Source: Bacteroides sp. CAG:545
Lineage (GTDB): Bacteria > Bacteroidota > Bacteroidia > Bacteroidales > UBA932
Direction: 5' to 3'
DNA length: 12,452 nucleotides
Assembly (NCBI GenBank): GCA_000432515.1
Contig: HF996000.1
Coordinates: 1-12,452, forward strand
Translations under genes and position numbers: made by a program
Shown here: positions 9,501-12,452 of the stretch, piece by piece
Layout: the number at the start of each line of letters is the position of its first letter
Position numbering within the stretch: the first letter of the stretch is position 1
The notes under the pieces: generated by a model
What the model saw: the letters and a program-made list of their open reading frames with translations, nothing else
The model's database searches: none
What the model was told of the DNA's origin: nothing

Positions 9501-9639
9501 ATGGTTCGCCGGAAGAGTCCATAACAACTCCCGACACCTTTATCTTATTTGTATTTTGAGCGGTCGTTTCCTGCGAGAACAGACACATCAGCGCTGTCAG
9601 CATCGTAATGACCACTGTCATAAATCTGAATTTTCGCAT
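6547..9639 (-). CDS. SusC/RagA-family TonB-dependent outer-membrane transporter
   Basis: Protein of 1030 aa, a typical SusC length. It has an N-terminal signal peptide (hydrophobic 7-22, probable cleavage after TTA at 25-27). A carboxypeptidase-D regulatory-like domain follows at about 33-108 (VSGVVMDSSGEPLPGVGVLIKGT). Next comes the SusC hallmark DDVVVIGYG (111-119) and the plug domain to about 237, with LQGRIAGADI, IRIRGSRSI and the signature VLKDASSTAIYGSRGSNGVI (213-232). The rest is a 22-strand-type barrel with alternating aromatic strands, ending in FSIQVRY with a terminal aromatic as expected for BAM recognition. It should import substrate across the outer membrane using TonB-ExbBD energy, working with the SusD encoded next. 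There is no STN domain between the signal peptide and the regulatory-like domain, so it is not the anti-sigma-signalling type. The start is 9 nt after the preceding stop, without a clear SD. Confidence 0.98.
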   Translation of the reverse strand: MRKFRFMTVVITMLTALMCLFSQETTAQNTNKIKVSGVVMDSSGEPLPGVGVLIKGTKTGSFTDVDGKFTISVSPDAVLEVSSMGYVTETVKVNGKTKLSIWLNSDSTVLDDVVVIGYGSVKKQDLTGSVTNVQMNDLKAAPARSVDNALQGRIAGADIMSTSGEPGATTTIRIRGSRSITASNEPLIVVDGIIDAIHDLNDINAEDIASLSVLKDASSTAIYGSRGSNGVIIITTKTGSGSKGKPNISFKADLGFSKLPSRLDIMNASEFAMYRNDLASFGADQYHPGININTPLKDNVYPDPLSMTGTNWIDQITRTALYQNYSLSLTGKTDAGSYYSSFSYNDSQGIIDESGQKRFTGRIKLDRQLFKWLKIGYNGSYTWRHNDETKTSIGGSSWWGAAQYLSPMLKPQDVENNLYYGGQKYNSPLAVLKLNTHYLERHSMNHAFSADVTPVKNLTLRSILSYYLYQRHTYRYYSGRLPAKAEEQGGDAYRAEWDENSISNETTLNYVLKTKSGHTLTPMLGFSAYRYASHDFTLSGSGYMDDAVLWNNMNAVQDKQTYNAGTSYSKKTKMSTFARIDYNYKSRYYITATGRYDGASNFAANNKWAFFPSAALRWNIANEPFMKSVTWIDDLALRTSYGVTGNDAISAYRSLAALSTTTGGYIFDGSQPVAAYRSRLASPDLTWEKTALANLALDVSMFKGRLNLTAEIYSSKTSDLLLYVQEPTQTGYSSRLTNIGRTSNKGIELSIESMNIAKKNFQWSTNFTISHNAQKVEDIGSEDFVTAYSSPGNNPYMMYGYVKGYPLNSLWGFKYGGTWKNAEEIERNKLTKTYVNSGYVVGGARYYDIDHNGVLDQQDLVYQGNADPYIYGGLQNNFYWKGLKLGVYFTYSLGGKIYNYSEFFMAGSTFSNQYRYMSNAWHPIRNPNSEIPRAGSKVDAALASDFMIHDASYLRLQNVSLSYTLDLHKTRMPVRDVTFTVSGDNLYLWKKYNGFDPDVSTSGTSSTLRRLDIGAYPKARTVIFSIQVRY

Positions 9640-9648
9640 AGCCGTCTA

Positions 9649-10719
9649 TTATTTCACTGTTATCCTATCCTTTCCGCTGCCGCCATTCGCAGCAAACACG
9701 TCTTCGTCCTGGACATCTTTGTTTATAACATATTTGCGGACATATATGTTGTCCATGGCAACCCTGTTCGGTTTTCCTTCTCCGTCAAGAGTAGTGAAAC
9801 GCAGCCTTGTGTTTCCGGTAAACGGACTCTTTTCGGTCGCAATCAGGAAAATATTGTAGGCGCAGACTTCATTGTCCCACATCGTAGTGGAAATGGTCGT
9901 AGGATCCTCAACGCTGAAATTCTGCAGATCAATGTCCATACTGGTCCTGCCTTCTTCGACAAAGTCCTGGATCACGCCTCCGCCAAGCACTTCGAATCTG
10001 AGTTTTGCCGCATCCTTGACTCCTGCCTCAGATGTATAGGCAACAGCCTTGAAAGAGACCATGAGCAACGAGTCAGCCTGGATACCGTTCATGAAAGGAG
10101 TCATGATATCTGTCTTGTGACCACTCTCGTCGCCAATATAGAACCAGCCATACTTTCCGAAGCAGGCAGGCTGGACGCCTTCTTCATAAACTGTGGACTC
10201 CCATTTCTGAGATGTTCCTGTCCATTTGCTGATATGCACTTCTCCCACCTGGGAAAGAGGATTGGCAGAGCCATATTTCATCCAACTGAAGTTCGCGGAC
10301 AATCTTGCGCTCAGTCCCTGGTTTACAGTGATAAAGCTGCCGAAGTCCATTTCCGGAACCTTTAGCATAAGCGTGCCGGTACGTCTTGTGTAATAACATT
10401 TTTCAGAAATCGGCTGAATATTGAGATTGATCACGCTCCAATCGCCATCTTTCTCAACATTGGCCACTTTTACCCATGGAGAGGCTATCTCATCCTGCCA
10501 ATCCGGTTTGAAGTCAACGTCTGTTTTCACATACAGTTTGAATTCGCCTCCTGCGCAAGGCACTGATAGAGACGTAACCGGTTCTTCGGCATCTTTGGAC
10601 AAGTACACCTCGATGTACTCTTTTCTCGGCCCGTTGGAGTCCGACTTCTCACATGACCATGCGGACATGGTCACGACAGAAAGAAGGACGGACAGCCGCA
10701 TTAAGTTTCTGTTCAACAT
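9649..10719 (-). CDS. Lipoprotein with BACON-like domain and C-terminal beta-sandwich
   Basis: Protein of 356 aa between the EEP gene and susC. The signal peptide has a lipobox-like end MSAWSC with the acceptor Cys at 23, followed by EKSD. Residues about 33-136 form one BACON-like Ig domain: a SVPCAGGEFKLYVKTD strand pair, a W-containing middle (SPWVKV), and the closing strand FGSFITVNQG. Residues about 140-335 look like a jelly-roll module, with AMDNIYVRKY near its end (321-330). A low-complexity tail ends in SGKDRITVK. No catalytic residues are recognised. The role is probably surface ligand binding or presenting substrate to SusCD (inference from context). The start is 15 nt after the EEP stop in an AT-rich leader without SD. 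It is the smallest of three BACON-containing lipoproteins here; all combine the Ig-like repeat with a different C-terminal beta module. Confidence 0.87.
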   Translation of the reverse strand: MLNRNLMRLSVLLSVVTMSAWSCEKSDSNGPRKEYIEVYLSKDAEEPVTSLSVPCAGGEFKLYVKTDVDFKPDWQDEIASPWVKVANVEKDGDWSVINLNIQPISEKCYYTRRTGTLMLKVPEMDFGSFITVNQGLSARLSANFSWMKYGSANPLSQVGEVHISKWTGTSQKWESTVYEEGVQPACFGKYGWFYIGDESGHKTDIMTPFMNGIQADSLLMVSFKAVAYTSEAGVKDAAKLRFEVLGGGVIQDFVEEGRTSMDIDLQNFSVEDPTTISTTMWDNEVCAYNIFLIATEKSPFTGNTRLRFTTLDGEGKPNRVAMDNIYVRKYVINKDVQDEDVFAANGGSGKDRITVK

Positions 10720-10734
10720 AATTCAATTGATTGG

Positions 10735-12372
10735 TTATAGTTCAAAGTCAACAAGTATAGGACGGTGGTCTGACGGGAAGTAGAAGCCTGAATTGTACTT
10801 GGCGTCTTTCACCGGCACTGTGTAGGTGTCGATTATCGTAATGGCATTCTTAACCTTCGAATACATGGAAGCGGAAGCATACATATAATCGATACGTGCT
10901 TTTCCACCGGTAGTCGATACGAAACATCCAGGATAGAAGTTTCCTATAATATCCACAAGTGAGGTATTGTCCTTGATCACATTCTGGCAAAGATAATAGG
11001 TAGGTTTGGTGTCGCCATACTTGTAATACCACTCGTCCACCATTGACCTGGAGTTGAAGTCGCCCATCATCAGCCAATCTGTGTGAGAAGCATATTCAGG
11101 CGCATTTACAGTATGGTCAACGATATATTTCATCTCGAATTCGCGATACTTGTCTCCTTCATTATTGGCTTTGCTGGCATCCTGCCCGGCCTTTGGAACG
11201 CCAAAGGCATATGCCTGAGGCCACATATGCAGAGTCACGATATTTATCTTCCTGCCCTTCACGTCCAGCTGCTGAATGGCTGCTCCGTGAGATACAGGTT
11301 TGCCTGCCTGGTCAGTATCTGTAATCTTCAAAAGAGTGGTAATCGGATACTTGGAAGTAATCTCCTGCGGGAAGTTGTCACGATGGCCGCCGAGAGCGGA
11401 GTATTCGTGTCCATATTTCTTGGCGATTTCAGGCCATCCGTTCGGAAGATATCTCTCTGCTTCAGGAGCTGAGACTGTCGAGTAATCCTTATATATGGAC
11501 GCCGCCTCGCACCAAACGCAAACATCCGGGTCATATGTCTTCACCCACTCTATGAAGTTTTTGTACTGATTAGGCTGGTCTGCCCACATGCCGTCCTGGA
11601 TATTCCAATAGAGCACTCTCAATCCGGATTTCTTGAAAGACTCTCCAAGGTCGGTCACTTCTATTGAATCCACGAAGAAGCAGTGGTTTCCGGTAGTCGC
11701 AGATTCACCGGCGAACCAAAGATATGTAGAGTTGGTTGCATTCTTGACGTTCAACTCCAATGTATGCCATTCCTGCGGTGTCGCCATTGATGCAGGAATC
11801 GACAGCCTGTCGTTGAGCAAACGGGTATTGGCACTGTTTGCCACGTACTCTATAAGATCCTCCGGAAGAGCTTTTCCGTCAAGAGAGGCTGAAGTAATCA
11901 TTCCGCCATCGATGACAGAGAAAAGAAGCAAGTCGTCGAAACCCGCATTCGGGCAGAATCTTACGACAATCTTCACATTGCGGAACCCATTTATGGCTGT
12001 AAATCGAGGTGTCGCGATAATACCTCTCGCGGTAGTTCCGTAGGATACGCCCATGACTCCCTGGAATTCCTGAGATCTGAAAAGGTATGTGTATCCGGTA
12101 AGATTTCTGCTGATGACATAACTGCCCGACATGTCGTGAGCATCGCCCACTGTCTTTCCTGAGGCATTGTTCCAGTTGTTCTGGATAAAGCCGCATCCAG
12201 GGACATTGTATGCGACAGCAGACAGCGCATAGTCAGTTCCGAGCCTGTCCGCACCACTTGCAGCACCTGTTGAAGTCACCGCAGCAGATGAAGGTGACAT
12301 TCCTGCCGCCTGTGAGCCGCCCATGATGTTTCCACCCCAAGTACAGAGGTCGAAGCCGTCATACCAGAGCAC
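10735..12372 (-). CDS. Endonuclease/exonuclease/phosphatase (DNase I-like) family protein with N-terminal beta module, 5' end uncertain
   Basis: The only enzyme in the window. Residues about 252-545 carry the whole EEP motif set: RVLYWNIQDG with Asn257, DVCVWCEA with metal-binding Glu289, VTLHMWP with His382, MMGDFNSRS with Asp438 and Asn440, ARIDYMY with Asp495, and PSDHRPIL with Asp535 and His536. The fold hydrolyses phosphodiesters or phosphomonoesters with Mg2+. Members include DNases, sphingomyelinases and inositol-phosphate phosphatases, and the sequence alone does not say which this is. Residues about 1-246 form a beta-rich jelly-roll-like module ending CFFVDSIEVTDLG, possibly for binding. 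The first codon given is a GTG, the only plausible start between an in-frame TAA (12430-12432) and the recognisable domain. It has no SD and no signal peptide, although plausible protein sequence (NGFEAKNIDFKADDN) continues upstream of it. The true N-terminus, probably exported, may be lost or lie beyond the edge. The start is doubtful; the family call is firm. Confidence 0.85.
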   Translation of the reverse strand: MLWYDGFDLCTWGGNIMGGSQAAGMSPSSAAVTSTGAASGADRLGTDYALSAVAYNVPGCGFIQNNWNNASGKTVGDAHDMSGSYVISRNLTGYTYLFRSQEFQGVMGVSYGTTARGIIATPRFTAINGFRNVKIVVRFCPNAGFDDLLLFSVIDGGMITSASLDGKALPEDLIEYVANSANTRLLNDRLSIPASMATPQEWHTLELNVKNATNSTYLWFAGESATTGNHCFFVDSIEVTDLGESFKKSGLRVLYWNIQDGMWADQPNQYKNFIEWVKTYDPDVCVWCEAASIYKDYSTVSAPEAERYLPNGWPEIAKKYGHEYSALGGHRDNFPQEITSKYPITTLLKITDTDQAGKPVSHGAAIQQLDVKGRKINIVTLHMWPQAYAFGVPKAGQDASKANNEGDKYREFEMKYIVDHTVNAPEYASHTDWLMMGDFNSRSMVDEWYYKYGDTKPTYYLCQNVIKDNTSLVDIIGNFYPGCFVSTTGGKARIDYMYASASMYSKVKNAITIIDTYTVPVKDAKYNSGFYFPSDHRPILVDFEL

Positions 12373-12452
12373 GTTGTCATCAGCTTTGAAGTCAATGTTC
12401 TTGGCCTCGAAGCCATTGGCTTTTAGTTCTTATGCTGCGTAGATAATTATGT
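12373..12452 (-). other. Probable 5' extension of the EEP gene with an in-frame stop
   Basis: The EEP reading frame stays open upstream of the GTG as ELKANGFEAKNIDFKADDN back to base 12429, then meets TAA at 12432-12430. Beyond that it reads IIIYAA to the window edge. The 18 or so residues before the GTG resemble real protein. The TAA may be a nonsense mutation, a base error near a sequence end, or the stop of an upstream gene with a poorly recognised start following it. An out-of-frame ATG at 12417-12415 lies 12-13 nt after this TAA, a spacing like the other operon junctions, but its frame gives no signal peptide and stops after about 50 codons. Confidence 0.4.

Noticed and set aside
6547..9639. 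Possible STN domain in SusC that would imply ECF-sigma signalling
   Set aside because: The carboxypeptidase-D regulatory-like domain begins at about residue 33, directly after the signal peptide, which leaves no room for an STN domain.
9556..10365. 269-aa plus-strand open frame
   Set aside because: It lies antisense to the 5' end of susC and most of the 356-aa lipoprotein gene, both of which have clear signal peptides and family motifs. The antisense product shows no domain.
196..10719. Frequent TCAATG/CATTGA words on the two strands
   Set aside because: They fall inside codons for common residue pairs (Asn/Ile/Asp, Ala/Leu) at irregular spacing and no conserved longer unit surrounds them, so codon choice explains them better than a repeat family.
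12366..12417. ATG at 12417-12415 as the start of the EEP gene
   Set aside because: Its frame is different from the EEP frame and stops after about 50 codons without a signal peptide or domain. It would need a frameshift to reach the EEP coding sequence.

Overview
The window reads as a piece of a Bacteroidota chromosome, most likely Bacteroidales. The grounds are a SusC/SusD pair, several BACON-type surface lipoproteins, lipoprotein signal peptides at four gene starts, AT-rich start regions mostly without Shine-Dalgarno sequences, and moderate GC content. No rRNA, tRNA, CRISPR array or mobile element was seen.

All six genes lie on the minus strand, so transcription runs from right to left. 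In that order they are: (1) an endonuclease/exonuclease/phosphatase (EEP, DNase I-like) protein with an N-terminal beta-rich module, whose 5' end is unclear at the right edge; (2) a 356-aa lipoprotein with one BACON-like domain; (3) a 1030-aa SusC-like TonB-dependent transporter; (4) a 500-aa SusD-like lipoprotein; (5) a 795-aa lipoprotein with about three BACON-like repeats, a DUF5689-like region and a C-terminal beta-sandwich; (6) an 806-aa lipoprotein of similar plan with about two BACON-like repeats. The gaps between genes are only 9 to 15 nt. A 13-bp hairpin followed by a U-tract lies 56 nt after gene 6. This is one operon whose 3' end is in the window and whose promoter is outside it.

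Genes 3 and 4 should form the outer-membrane import complex, with SusD as the lid over SusC. Genes 2, 5 and 6 look like accessory surface binding proteins. Gene 1 is the only enzyme visible. It keeps the full EEP catalytic motif set, and there is no glycoside hydrolase, polysaccharide lyase or carbohydrate esterase. The most interesting reading, which is inference, is that this is not a glycan locus. It may instead scavenge a phosphodiester-containing substrate such as extracellular DNA or RNA, or possibly a phospholipid or phosphorylated compound. The DUF5689-like regions resemble tandem OB-folds, which would fit nucleic-acid capture. No regulator (HTCS, ECF sigma/anti-sigma) lies in the window, and the SusC has no STN signalling domain.

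The leftmost ~90 nt, beyond the terminator, hold nothing assignable. The rightmost ~80 nt continue the EEP reading frame but contain an in-frame TAA.
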